A DNA stretch of 64,000 bases from JASHPR01 sp963833885. GTDB taxonomy: Bacteria > Actinomycetota > Actinomycetes > Streptosporangiales > Streptosporangiaceae. Location of the stretch: NCBI GenBank assembly GCA_963833885.1, contig CAWHZU010000036.1, forward strand, positions 248,001 to 312,000. The letters run 5' to 3'. Below the pieces are notes generated by a model that worked only from the letters and a program-made list of their open reading frames with translations, did no database searches and was not told where the DNA came from. The translations under genes were made by a program, and so were the position numbers. This document shows positions 34,258 through 42,696 of this stretch, piece by piece (the stretch's first letter is position 1; every line of letters begins with the position of its first letter).

Positions 34258-36116
34258 ATGGGCTCGTCCACGGAGCGGCACGGCAGATCCAGGTTCAGGC
34301 GGCGCGGCAGGATGCTCGCGGCGGCCCTGGGCGCGGCAGCGCTTGCCCTGGTCGCGGGGGCCTGCAGCAGCACCAGCAGGGCAGCGGCGCGTCATCGGGC
34401 GCGCCGGTCAAGGGCGGCACGGCGGTATACGCGGAGGCGCCGTCGACCCCGCCCAACTACATTTTCCCGTTCGCCAGCAGCGTCTACGCCAGCAACACCA
34501 ACATTTTCGATCTGGACTGGCTGATGTACCGGCCGCTGTACTGGTTCGGCAACGGGGCCCAGCCAACAGTGAACAACTCGCTGAGCCTGGCCAACCCGCC
34601 GACCTTCAACGGCACCAAGGTCACGATCACGCTGAAGCACTACATGTGGTCCAACGGCACCCCGGTCACCGCGTCTGACGTGAAGTTCTGGCTGAACATG
34701 CTGCTGGCCGTGCCCCAGGACTGGGGGCTGGGTAACGGGTTCCCGCAGAACGTGAAGGACATCACGGTGGTCAGCCCGACCGAGCTGACCATGGTGATGG
34801 ACAAGGCGTACTCGCCGACCTGGTTCCAGTACAACGAGCTGAGCCAGGTCACGCCCATGCCGGCGGCGTGGGACCGGACCGCGTCCGGGCCGTCCAGCTG
34901 CGACACCACGGTCAGCGACTGCGCCGCCGTCTACAACTACCTGAACGACCAGTCCAAGGACGTGACCGGCTACGTCACGTCGCCGATCTGGGGCATCGTG
35001 GACGGGCCGTGGCGGCTGAGCGCGTTCAACGCTGACGGGCACATCACGTTCGTGCCGAACAAGAAGTACTCCGGCCCGGTCAAGCCGAAGCTGGCGGCGT
35101 TCCAGGAGGTGCCGTTCACCACCGACTCGGCCGAGTATGACGTGCTGCGTTCGCCGAGCTCCAGCACCAAGATCGACTACGGGTACCTGCCCCCGGAGAA
35201 CGCCCCGGCCAAGCCGGCCAACGCGGCGATTGGCGCGAATCCGGTGTCGGGTTACACGCTGGCGCCGCTGTACGCGTGGGGGATCGGCTACTACACGGTG
35301 AACTTCCAGTCCACCACCGGCAACGGGCCGATCATCAAGCAGCTGTACTTCCGCCAGGCCCTTGCGTACCTGATGAACCAGGCTGCGGTGATCAAGGGCC
35401 CGCTGCGCGGATACGGCGAGCTCACGGTCGGGCCGGTCGGCAGCACCCCGGCGACCCAGTTCCTGTCCCCGCAGGCCAAACGGGACGGCGACCCGTTCCC
35501 GTACAACCCAGGCAAGGCCAAGAGCCTGCTGGCCAGCCACGGCTGGAACGTGGTACCGAACGGCGTGTCCACCTGCGCCAACCCCAGCCTGTGCGGTCCG
35601 GGGATCAAGAAGGGGCAGCCGCTGAGCTTCGCCTTCCTGTATGCCAGCGGGACTTCGTGGGTCCAGTCCGAGGTGACGCAGCTGCAATCCAACGCCGCGT
35701 CGATCGGGATCAAGCTGAACCTCGAGCCCAAGACGTTCAACCAGCTGGGCTCGGTGGCCGGCAACTGCGTGGTCGCGAAGCTCCCGTGCAACTGGGACAT
35801 GGTCAGCTTCGGTAACGGCTGGTCGTACTCGCCGGATTTCCTGCCCACCGGTGACGAGGTGTTCATGTGCGGCGCGATCAGCAACTTCGGCGGGTACTGC
35901 GACCACGCCAACGACGCGCTGATCAACAAGACGCTGAGCAGCGGCAACCTGCAGTACATGTACAACTGGCAGGACTACATGACGCCCCAGCTTCCAGTGG
36001 AGTGGGCGCCGGACGCCGCCTACCAGCTGACCGAGATCGCCAGCAACCTGAAGGGCGCAGCGCCGCAGAGCCCGACGCTCAGCATCAACCCGGAAAACTG
36101 GTATTTCGTGAAGTAG
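34258..36116 (+). pseudogene. Peptide/nickel-type ABC substrate-binding lipoprotein, frameshifted
   Basis: ATG 34258 with TAAGGAG encodes a lipoprotein signal (RRGRMLAAALGAAALALVAG, then ACSSTS with the lipobox Cys). The mature part (SGASSGAPVKGGTAVYAEAP, then PNYIFPFASSVYASNTNIFD) is in another frame, so one base is lost near 34376-34384. From there to 36116 the protein is a complete SBP_bac_5 domain (PF00496; WLMYRPLYWFGNG, MWSNGTPVTASDVKFWLNML, YFRQALAYLMNQAAVIKG). The joined length is ~618 residues. No permease or ATPase genes follow, so it is an orphan binding protein. As written, the long frame has no export signal. Confidence 0.8.
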
Positions 36117-36131
36117 CCAATTTACGTGCGC

Positions 36132-36199
36132 CTCAGGCTCGCGCTAGTGAGCCTGAGCCCGTCGGGCCGGGCCAGACCTTGTCCGGCCGGGCCCGACGG
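36132..36199. terminator. Two successive hairpins after the binding-protein gene
   Basis: CTCAGGCTC/GAGCCTGAG (36132-36140, 36149-36157) is a perfect 9-bp stem. It is followed directly by a 15-bp stem with one mismatch (36159-36173, 36185-36199). They lie between convergent genes and probably end transcription from both sides. Confidence 0.65.
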
Positions 36200-36228
36200 C
36201 GTCTCGGGGCTGGTTGAAGGAACGGCCC

Positions 36229-36750
36229 TCAGCTGATGTCCGCCTCGACGAGCCGCTCGACAAGCTCGTCGACATTGCCCGACTTGGGCAGGCCTCGCTT
36301 GGCCAGCAGGTCGCTGAGCTCAGCCTTGGTCAGGCCCTCGTAGCGCTCGCGGGCCATCGTGTGAGCCTTCCTCCCCTGCTCACGCTCGATCTTGCGGGCC
36401 TCACGGGCCAGTTCATGCGACGCCCGCTCAGCGTGCTCGTGAGCGGACTGCTCGGCCGTGGCCGCCTTGCCGCGCGCGACCTCGCCGACCGACTCGGCCC
36501 GCTCGCGTACCGCACCGGGCAGCGCGCTCGTGGCCTCAGCCCACCTAACGGCGAGACGGCGGTTCACGTCTACCGTGCGCTGCACCAAGTCGAAATAGCG
36601 CTCGACCGCCGGGACGAGGTCTATCTGCGGCAGCTCAGGAAGGCGGTCCGCTAGCGTCCGCGCGCTCTGGCCCCAGAGGTCCGCGGTCTTCTCGGCCGCG
36701 GTTCGGGCCTGGTTCGCCACCGTGCTGTATTGCCTGGTCAAGGTGTTCAT
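36229..36750 (-). CDS. Coiled-coil (phasin-like) protein with C-terminal SAP domain
   Basis: 173 aa from ATG 36750 with GAGGAG 6 bp upstream. Residues 1-75 are amphipathic helices (YSTVANQARTAAEKTADLWG; VPAVERYFDLVQRTVDVNRR) resembling phasin-like proteins, and the middle is a charged Ala/Glu/Arg coiled coil. The last 35 residues (YEGLTKAELSDLLAKRGLPK, SGNVDELVERLVEAD) form a SAP DNA-binding motif. Together this suggests a granule- or membrane-associated nucleoid protein; function is not established. A TTGCTAA palindrome lies upstream. Confidence 0.78.
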   Translation of the reverse strand: MNTLTRQYSTVANQARTAAEKTADLWGQSARTLADRLPELPQIDLVPAVERYFDLVQRTVDVNRRLAVRWAEATSALPGAVRERAESVGEVARGKAATAEQSAHEHAERASHELAREARKIEREQGRKAHTMARERYEGLTKAELSDLLAKRGLPKSGNVDELVERLVEADIS

Positions 36751-36776
36751 ATTCGCTCCTCGGGTTCCGGATAACT

Positions 36777-36792
36777 TTGCTAACTTTAGCAA
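36777..36792. promoter_or_regulatory. Palindromic operator candidate upstream of the SAP gene
   Basis: TTGCTAA, CT, TTAGCAA is a perfect inverted repeat in an AT-rich patch 27 bp before the SAP-protein start. A related CTAAAGCAAGC follows at 36802. No adjacent regulator gene fits, so the binder is unknown. Confidence 0.5.
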
Positions 36793-36954
36793 GCAATGCG
36801 TACTAAAGCAAGCGAGGGTGCCGCGGAGCAACCCGGTCTACCCGCACCTGGCCAGATCACACATGCGCGGTGACCGTATGCTCTGCACGGCACGAACATG
36901 CAGCGGAGGCGCTTACGGTGACGGGTTATCCGAGGTGACCGCGGATCCGCGTAC

Positions 36955-38076
36955 GTGAAAGTGCGCCCGCCCGCGCACCGGGACGGCGAAGGCCAGGCTG
37001 AGCGGCGAAGTTCCAGCAACCGCTGGCGGATCAGCGATCGCCGGCTGGGGTTGATCTACGCGGTGCTGGCGGCTGTCGCGTGGTCGACCGCCGGGATCCT
37101 GCAGCGCCAGTTGCACGTCAACGCGGCAACCCAGGTCGCCGGGCGTGGCGTCTTCGGGTTCATAACGCTCGCGGGCTACGCGGCATACACACAGCCCGGA
37201 CCCGTGGCGTCGGTAGCCCGGCGCGGCGCTCTCCTGGCCGCGTCGGTAACCCGGCGCGGCGCTCTCCTGGCCGCCGGGGCAATGGCCGTCGCCAACTCCG
37301 CGTTCATCATCTCGCTGAACTACACCTCGGTCGCGCACGTCCTAGTTCTGCAGTCCATCGCTCCCCTCGTCGCCGCCGGCCTCGGCGTGGTCGTCCTGGG
37401 AGAGCGGCTCACCTGGCGCACGGCATGCGCGATGGCCGTAGCCCTGGGCGGTGTCATCGTGATGGTCGGCGCACCGGGCGGCGGCCCGGTTCTCGGCGAC
37501 GGCCTTTCGCTGCTCACAGGTGTCGCGTTCGCGCTCGTCATCGTCATCGCCCGCCGGTACCGCGGCGTGTCCATGGCGCCTGCAATGGCCCTGGCACAAC
37601 TGCTGGTCGTCATCGTCTTCGCGCCGTTCGCGCAGTTCGGCCGCGTCTCCTGGGCCGACGTCGGATGGCTCGCCCTGCTGGGGTGTGGCCAAATCGGGCT
37701 CGGGGCGATCTTCTTCATCTCTGCGGCACGGTTCATTCCGTCCTCGGAGATGGCGATGATCTTCCTGCTGGAGGTAGTACTCGGCCCGTTGTGGACCTGG
37801 ATCGCGCTCTCCGAGACGCCGAACATCGCGACGCTGGCAGGTGGCGCGGCCGTCATCGTCGGCGTCGGTGCCCAGGTTGGCGGATTCGGCAAGCGGGAGG
37901 ATCGCCCGATGGCCGGCGAGGCCGAGCAGCCACAGGGATTAGGTGGGCAAAGGGAACGGCCGCCCGGCGCGGTCCGGAACCTGGCGGCCGTTCGTCTGGG
38001 CGGCGCGGGCTGGCGCACGCGCCGCAAGCTGCAACTCATCCCATGGCGAGCGGATCACTCGCAGATTTCATCGTGA
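36955..38076 (+). CDS. EamA/DMT-family transporter
   Basis: 373 aa from GTG 36955, with ten membrane helices in two EamA repeats (GLIYAVLAAVAWSTAGILQR; GLSLLTGVAFALVIVIARRY) and a ~60-residue cytoplasmic tail. It probably exports a metabolite. The helix-2/3 loop contains an 11-residue tandem duplication (see repeat). Its stop at 38076 abuts the stop of the convergent MFS gene with no gap. Confidence 0.85.
   Translation: MKVRPPAHRDGEGQAERRSSSNRWRISDRRLGLIYAVLAAVAWSTAGILQRQLHVNAATQVAGRGVFGFITLAGYAAYTQPGPVASVARRGALLAASVTRRGALLAAGAMAVANSAFIISLNYTSVAHVLVLQSIAPLVAAGLGVVVLGERLTWRTACAMAVALGGVIVMVGAPGGGPVLGDGLSLLTGVAFALVIVIARRYRGVSMAPAMALAQLLVVIVFAPFAQFGRVSWADVGWLALLGCGQIGLGAIFFISAARFIPSSEMAMIFLLEVVLGPLWTWIALSETPNIATLAGGAAVIVGVGAQVGGFGKREDRPMAGEAEQPQGLGGQRERPPGAVRNLAAVRLGGAGWRTRRKLQLIPWRADHSQISS
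37210..37275 (+). repeat. Tandem 33-bp repeat within the EamA gene
   Basis: Units 37210-37242 and 37243-37275 differ at two bases and encode SVARRGALLAA and SVTRRGALLAA. The unit keeps frame and adds a second basic stretch before a membrane helix. Confidence 0.85.
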
Positions 38077-39555
38077 TCACCTTCGGTCGCCGACCAGGCG
38101 ACCGGGCGCCAGAATCTGCCCGTTGCGGCGGGCGGCGACCGGACGGGCCAGGCACGCGCATCCGACGCCGGCGACCAGGCCCGCGGCTGCGCAGCAGGAC
38201 CACAGCAGGGGCAAGCCGCCGACGCCGATCACGGCGTCACCTGCCACGGCCGCGGTGAGGGTGCTCAAGCCCAGGGCCGAACCCCACGTACCCAAGTAGG
38301 CACCGGCCCGCCCGGGCGGGGCGATGGATGCCACGATCGCGGGAGCGAGGCCCGCGGCGGCGATTTCGCCGAGCGTCCAGATCGCGCTGGTCCCCGCGTA
38401 CCAGGCCAGCCCGGTCCCGGCCCCGGTGACCGCGATCCCGATGCCGATCAGTGCCATCCCCGCCGCGCACAGCGGCACCGCCGGGAGGCGCACCAGCCAG
38501 CCCTGGGCGAACGGCTGGAGCACGGCCACGGTCAGCGGGTTCATCGCGGCGATCAGGCCGTAGTCGAGTGGCCCGATGCCAGTGCCGGCGAACCGGACCG
38601 GCAGCGCGTACACCGATTGCTGTCCGGCGGTCAGGATCAGCAGGGTCAGCAACGTGAACGTCCAAAGAAGCGGGTCCGCGGCCAGACTGCCGCGCTTGGG
38701 TGCCCGGACGTGCCGCCGGGGTCTGTCCCGTGGCAGGAGCAGCCACGCCAGTGCCGCGAACGCGGCGGCACCGGTCGCGCTCGCGACGAACAGCCATCCC
38801 CACCCGGCGTACGCGGCCAGGGCGCCGCCGGCCAGGGTAGCGACGCTGAGCAGCACGTTGATTATCCAGGTGAGCAGCGTCATGCACCGCTTGCGCTGGA
38901 TCTCGTCTACCGCGGCAGTGGCCAGCATGGACTGGGCGGCAGGCCGCCACATCTCGAATACCAGGCCGACCGCCGCCGCCCCCGCTGCCAGCGCGACGGC
39001 GCTCCGGGCCATCCCCGCAGCGGTGTACGCGGCCCAGGCCGCTATGTTCCCGGCGACTATCACTTTCCTGGGCCCGACCCGGTCGGCGGCCCATCCCGCG
39101 ACCGGCGGCCCGGCTGCCCAGCCGATACCGAATGCGGCGAGCACGAACGCTACCTGGCTGGCGTCCAGGTGCCGTGCGCGAGCGGCGTAATAGGCGAGGG
39201 CCAGGTACAGGCACGCCAGGCCGCGTCCGGGAATCAGCGTGATCACCAGCCGCCAGAACACGGCAGGCAACCCGCCCCACGTGCGCATCCGCCACGAGCG
39301 CGGGGGACCCGGGCGTGCCTGCGGCATGGTGCCGACGGTCACCGGGACCAGTTCGGCGGCCGGTGCGGCTACCGGTGCCGCGAGGAGCATTACTGGCTCG
39401 CCGGCTCGCTGGCGGGGCGGGGCAATCTGGCGCTGGCGCCCGCGGGCCCGGGTGACGGCAACCAGGCATGCCCGGGTGCCAGCCACGGTCAAGGTCAGCG
39501 CCGCGGTCGGCGCGGCGACGAACGCCCCGGTCTCGGCGATCACCCAAGCCGTCAT
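38077..39555 (-). CDS. MFS transporter
   Basis: 492 aa. About twelve membrane helices follow a long N-terminal region (one extra helix-like stretch, then a Pro/Ala/Arg linker to ~residue 90). MFS signature pieces are GWAADRVGPRKVIVAGNIAA (loop 2-3) and FGIGWAAGPPVAG. The ATG at 39555 overlaps the TGA of the upstream gene (ATGA), so translation is coupled. It is likely a drug or metabolite exporter. Confidence 0.83.
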   Translation of the reverse strand: MTAWVIAETGAFVAAPTAALTLTVAGTRACLVAVTRARGRQRQIAPPRQRAGEPVMLLAAPVAAPAAELVPVTVGTMPQARPGPPRSWRMRTWGGLPAVFWRLVITLIPGRGLACLYLALAYYAARARHLDASQVAFVLAAFGIGWAAGPPVAGWAADRVGPRKVIVAGNIAAWAAYTAAGMARSAVALAAGAAAVGLVFEMWRPAAQSMLATAAVDEIQRKRCMTLLTWIINVLLSVATLAGGALAAYAGWGWLFVASATGAAAFAALAWLLLPRDRPRRHVRAPKRGSLAADPLLWTFTLLTLLILTAGQQSVYALPVRFAGTGIGPLDYGLIAAMNPLTVAVLQPFAQGWLVRLPAVPLCAAGMALIGIGIAVTGAGTGLAWYAGTSAIWTLGEIAAAGLAPAIVASIAPPGRAGAYLGTWGSALGLSTLTAAVAGDAVIGVGGLPLLWSCCAAAGLVAGVGCACLARPVAARRNGQILAPGRLVGDRR

Positions 39556-40207
39556 GGCGATGAGCTAACTGTCGGGGACAGCGTTGCTGTCGGGGACGGG
39601 TACGCGGTCGCCGTCGGGGACGGGTACGTCGTGGGGGTCGGAGTCGCCGTCGGGGACGGGTACGTCGTGGGGGTCGGAGTCGCCGTCGGGGACGGGTACG
39701 TCGTGGGGGTCGGCGTCGGGGTGGGGGTCGGAGTCGGCGTCGACGCCGGCGTCGACGTCGTGGACACCGGTGTGGGACTCGAGGACGGGGGGACGAACGG
39801 TGGCCCGGCGAAGGAGAGCGGGACGGGTCTTTCGAACGCGGCGACGGAGAGTCTGACCCGGCCGAGATGGCCGGCGTAGCCGACGACGCAGACCGGGTGA
39901 GTCGTGACCGGGGCGGGTCTGAGGTGGTGGCGGGGACAGCCGCCGGGCTGGGGGGATCCCCGTTGGCCGCCGCATCCGGGTGATCGTGCCGCGAGACGGT
40001 GGTGACCAGCGCGACGACGGATGTCGCGGCCAGCGTCAGCGTGACCGCCGTGGCCAGCGTCCAGGCGACCGGCCTCACCGGGAACCCGGCGACCCACGCC
40101 CGCCACGTCACGATGGGCATTCGCCGGTGGAGCCTGACTCCGACGTATGTGGCTACGCCGGTCGCGAGGACAGCGCCCGCTGCTGCGCCGGCCAGCTCTC
40201 CGGTCAT
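39552..40207 (-). pseudogene. Membrane protein with Pro/Thr-rich repeats, apparently frameshifted
   Basis: From ATG 40207 the product has two hydrophobic helices (AGAAAGAVLATGVATYVGVR; TLATAVTLTLAATSVVALVT) and a linker to about TTSDP. The downstream part with good third-position GC (THPVCVVGYAGHLGRVRLSV, AAFERPVPLSFAGPP) and a repeat-rich tail (PTATPTPTTYPS units) is in another frame that stops at 39552 on the ATG of the MFS gene. One indel near 39905-39925 would join them into a ~217-residue protein. The ATGA overlaps on both sides support the joined reading. Confidence 0.6.
39607..39714 (-). repeat. Three tandem 36-bp repeats coding Pro/Thr/Tyr units
   Basis: Units at 39607, 39643 and 39679 are identical except for the last base of the third; on the minus strand they encode 12-residue PTATPTPTTYPS-like units. 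Such repeats usually form an extended extracellular spacer. Confidence 0.85.
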
Positions 40208-40545
40208 GGCCCGGCCCGGGTGCCCTGGATCCATACGTAGCGGCGATCGGCTAGCTCCAGGTCGTGCAGGCGGCAGACCAGGCGTCGGCCGATGCCGTCA
40301 AAGTCCCACAGCGCGACCCCGAAGGCGCTGCACAGCTCGCCCATGTCCAGCGCGATGCCGGACAGCGAGATGTCCCGGCCTACCGAGCACAGCCCGGTGG
40401 GCTGCAGGCAGGTGCCGCAGCAGCCGATCCGGATCAGGTACGAGTCTGCAGTGGTCGCTCCGCAGCCCGGGCAGCTGAAACCCGGCCTCCTCGGCTCCCG
40501 CGTCGCCCGGTGCCGATGCTGGAGAACGTGCACGCCCTTGCCCAT
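40204..40545 (-). CDS. Hypothetical protein with Cys-rich zinc-finger-like motif
   Basis: 113 aa from ATG 40545 (start uncertain). CPGCGATT and IRIGCCGTCLQPTGLC provide several Cys that could bind zinc. The rest (ALDMGELCSAFGVALWDFDG) matches no family I recognise. The stop overlaps the next ATG (ATGA), so it heads a coupled three-gene unit with the Pro/Thr protein and the MFS transporter. Confidence 0.6.
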   Translation of the reverse strand: MGKGVHVLQHRHRATREPRRPGFSCPGCGATTADSYLIRIGCCGTCLQPTGLCSVGRDISLSGIALDMGELCSAFGVALWDFDGIGRRLVCRLHDLELADRRYVWIQGTRAGP

Positions 40546-40686
40546 GTGGTCAGGCTGGCCGACTCGCCTTGCACTCGCCTTGATGCTTTTCTTGCAGCCC
40601 TGGTCACGGCGCAGGTCAAGGCGACGGCGCGCTGGCCGGCGAGATCGACCTGCGCGAGGGGCCGGCCGCGCAGGTGGACCGGGTAT

Positions 40687-40854
40687 CTATGCCTGCTGGT
40701 TCTCGCTGGCGGCCAGGACGGAGCGGGCCCATGCCACCTGCTCGCCGACTTCGCCGACGTCGACGGCGGCGAGCGTTATCCCGGTCGCTCCGATGCTTCT
40801 GGCCACTTCGGCCGCGGTTGCGACGTCTTGCGGTATCGACAGGTCTTCTGACAC
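40687..40854 (-). CDS. Possible small protein
   Basis: GTG 40854 opens a 55-codon frame (SEDLSIPQDVATAAEVARSI, GATGITLAAVDVGEVGEQVA) that ends at 40687. The composition is protein-like, and the same frame stays open for ~25 codons upstream without a start, so it may be the end of a longer decayed gene. The remainder of 40546-40898 shows nothing else. Confidence 0.3.
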   Translation of the reverse strand: MSEDLSIPQDVATAAEVARSIGATGITLAAVDVGEVGEQVAWARSVLAASENQQA

Positions 40855-40898
40855 CGCATCGGGGATGAGCCGTTCGGCCTCATCGGTGTCGCCGGCGG

Positions 40899-41399
40899 TC
40901 AGCTGGCCGGGGCGAGCGTGCGGGTCACCGGCACCGGGTTCTTGAACAGGTCAAGGACCGGGCAGTGCTCGTCCACAGCCGCCGCAAGCTCCTGGTAGCG
41001 CTCCGGGCTTTCCGGCCCGCTCACCGCGACCTCGACCCGGATCGCCGAGAACCCCGGGCGCACCGAATCGTCGAACCCGAAGAACCCGCGGACGTCGAGG
41101 TCACCCTCTACCCGCACGGTGAGCGAGTCGAAGCTGATGCCCAGCTGCTCGGCCCAGAACCGGTAGGTAATCGCCTGGCAGGAGCCCAGCGATGCCAGGG
41201 CGTACTGAACCGGGTTCGCTGCCACGTCCTCGCCGCCGAGCGCGGGCGGCTCGTCCACCGTGAAGGTATGCGCGCCGGTCCGCACGTCTACCTCGGTGAC
41301 GCCGACCAGCGTTCCTTGCGCGCTGAATACGGCCTGCGCGTTCGAGCGATCGTCGGCGACGGCCTTGCGGGTATCTGCGATGAGCGAGCTGAGGGACAC
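40899..41399 (-). CDS. OsmC-family peroxiredoxin-like protein
   Basis: 166 aa from GTG 41399, which has GGAGGT six bases upstream; the frame extends to 41465 but this site decides the start. Two redox Cys are present, in ASLGSCQAITYRFWAEQLGI and in AAVDEHCPVLDLFKNPVPVT, as in OsmC/Ohr proteins (PF02566). It reduces organic peroxides or related oxidants. It diverges from the CDO-rhodanese gene, so both may serve sulfur/redox homeostasis. Confidence 0.88.
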   Translation of the reverse strand: MSLSSLIADTRKAVADDRSNAQAVFSAQGTLVGVTEVDVRTGAHTFTVDEPPALGGEDVAANPVQYALASLGSCQAITYRFWAEQLGISFDSLTVRVEGDLDVRGFFGFDDSVRPGFSAIRVEVAVSGPESPERYQELAAAVDEHCPVLDLFKNPVPVTRTLAPAS

Positions 41400-41579
41400 T
41401 CCGGACCTCCGGGCGCGGGGCAGTGGGCCGCACTGATTATCGATAAAATCGATCTGCATTGTCAAGAAAGTCGCCGGCTCCCAGAATGCGGGCCATCAGC
41501 GGGCACCCTCTTGACACCAAGCAACGGCACGGCTCACCGTGGCGGCGGGAACCTGATCACAGCACTACCAGGAGGTCGA

Positions 41580-42662
41580 GTGTCGACTGCCACTAGCGCA
41601 ACAACCGGTGTGGGCGTCCAGCAGCGAGCGCAGACCGGGCCGGGGCTGCAACCCGGCTGCGGTGTCACCCCCGAGCGGCAGCAGGCCGTCGCCGAGGTGC
41701 TGGGCGGCCTGGTGCCGCCGACCGGGCGCCTTGCGCCCGCCCAGCTGCGCGCGATCACGTCGGGCCTGGCGGCGCGGCGCGATCTGTGGGCGGATCTGGT
41801 CGTCCGGGACCCGGACGTGCGCTGGTATCTGCCCTTGCACCGGTCCAACTCCTGCGATGTGTGGCTGCTCGCCTGGGAACGTGGCCAGGACACCGACTGG
41901 CATGACCATGGCGGATCGTCCGGGTCGTTCGCCGCGGCCGAGGGCGGCCTGGTCGAGCAGTACCGGGGCGCGGGCGGCCGGCGGATCGCCCGCAGGTGGC
42001 TGCTCGCTGGGGAGGCGGTGGCGTTCGGCCCGGCGCACGTCCACGACGTCGCGCATGGTGGCGGCGGGTCGGCGACGAGCATTCATGCGTACTCGCCGCC
42101 GCTGATGGCGATGACGTACTACACCGCCACCGATTACGGCTTGATCGCCAGGGAGACCGTCGCGGTCGACGGCCCGGAGGGCGCACGGGGCCGCGGCGGC
42201 GCCGGCACCGCGCTCGCCGCCGCCTCGGCTTCGGCCGCCGGGCTGACCTCCGACTCGCTGCCGGCCGACGCGCCCAGCATTGATGAGCTGCTGGCCGAGG
42301 CCCGCGGCGGCCTGGCCCGGCTGCGCCCTGAGGCCGCGCTCGCGGTCCTCACCGACGGGGCCGTGCTGGTCGATATCCGGCCCTCCGAGCAGCGGATGGC
42401 CGAAGGGGAGGTCCCGGGGGCGATCATCATCGGCCGCAACGTGCTGGAGTGGCGGCTGGACCCGCGCAGCGAGGCGCGCATTCCCGCGCTCGCCCGGCCC
42501 GATGCGCGGATCATCGTCATGTGCTCGGAGGGTTATGCCTCCACCCTCGCCGCAGCCTCGCTACGGCGAATTGGCCTGCGTGACGCCACCGACCTCGACG
42601 GCGGCTTCCAGGCCTGGCAGGCAGCGGGCCTGCCCACGCGCCCGGCCCAGCCATCCGGCTGA
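41580..42662 (+). CDS. Cysteine dioxygenase-rhodanese fusion
   Basis: 360 aa from GTG 41580 with AGGAGGT upstream. Residues ~25-205 are a cysteine dioxygenase cupin (PF05995): Fe ligands are the two His of DWHDHGGSSGSF and the His in FGPAHVHDVAH. After an Ala-rich linker (~205-245), residues ~248-350 form a rhodanese domain (PF00581) with the catalytic loop Cys in IIVMCSEGYASTLAA and LDGGFQAWQAAGLP. The dioxygenase makes cysteine sulfinate, and the rhodanese moves sulfane sulfur. Both active sites look complete, so the fusion may handle thiols and persulfides together. Confidence 0.88.
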   Translation: MSTATSATTGVGVQQRAQTGPGLQPGCGVTPERQQAVAEVLGGLVPPTGRLAPAQLRAITSGLAARRDLWADLVVRDPDVRWYLPLHRSNSCDVWLLAWERGQDTDWHDHGGSSGSFAAAEGGLVEQYRGAGGRRIARRWLLAGEAVAFGPAHVHDVAHGGGGSATSIHAYSPPLMAMTYYTATDYGLIARETVAVDGPEGARGRGGAGTALAAASASAAGLTSDSLPADAPSIDELLAEARGGLARLRPEAALAVLTDGAVLVDIRPSEQRMAEGEVPGAIIIGRNVLEWRLDPRSEARIPALARPDARIIVMCSEGYASTLAAASLRRIGLRDATDLDGGFQAWQAAGLPTRPAQPSG

Positions 42663-42696
42663 CCGGGCTTGATGGCTGCTCGCCGGGCACGTCTTC

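Noticed and set aside
34392..35906. 504-codon frame antisense to the binding-protein gene
   Set aside because: Composition is that of a shadow frame and the SBP_bac_5 domain on the plus strand is unambiguous.
39601..39730. CRISPR-like array from regular 36-bp spacing
   Set aside because: The units are contiguous tandem repeats with no unique spacers and are in a coding frame.
38237..40234. 665-codon minus-strand frame across the MFS and Pro/Thr genes
   Set aside because: Only its first ~100 codons look like protein; the rest is an Arg/Pro-rich shadow of the MFS gene.
41466..41579. Possible cysteine-responsive leader peptide before the CDO-rhodanese gene
   Set aside because: The short ATG frame there has no run of Cys codons and no terminator-like structure was found.
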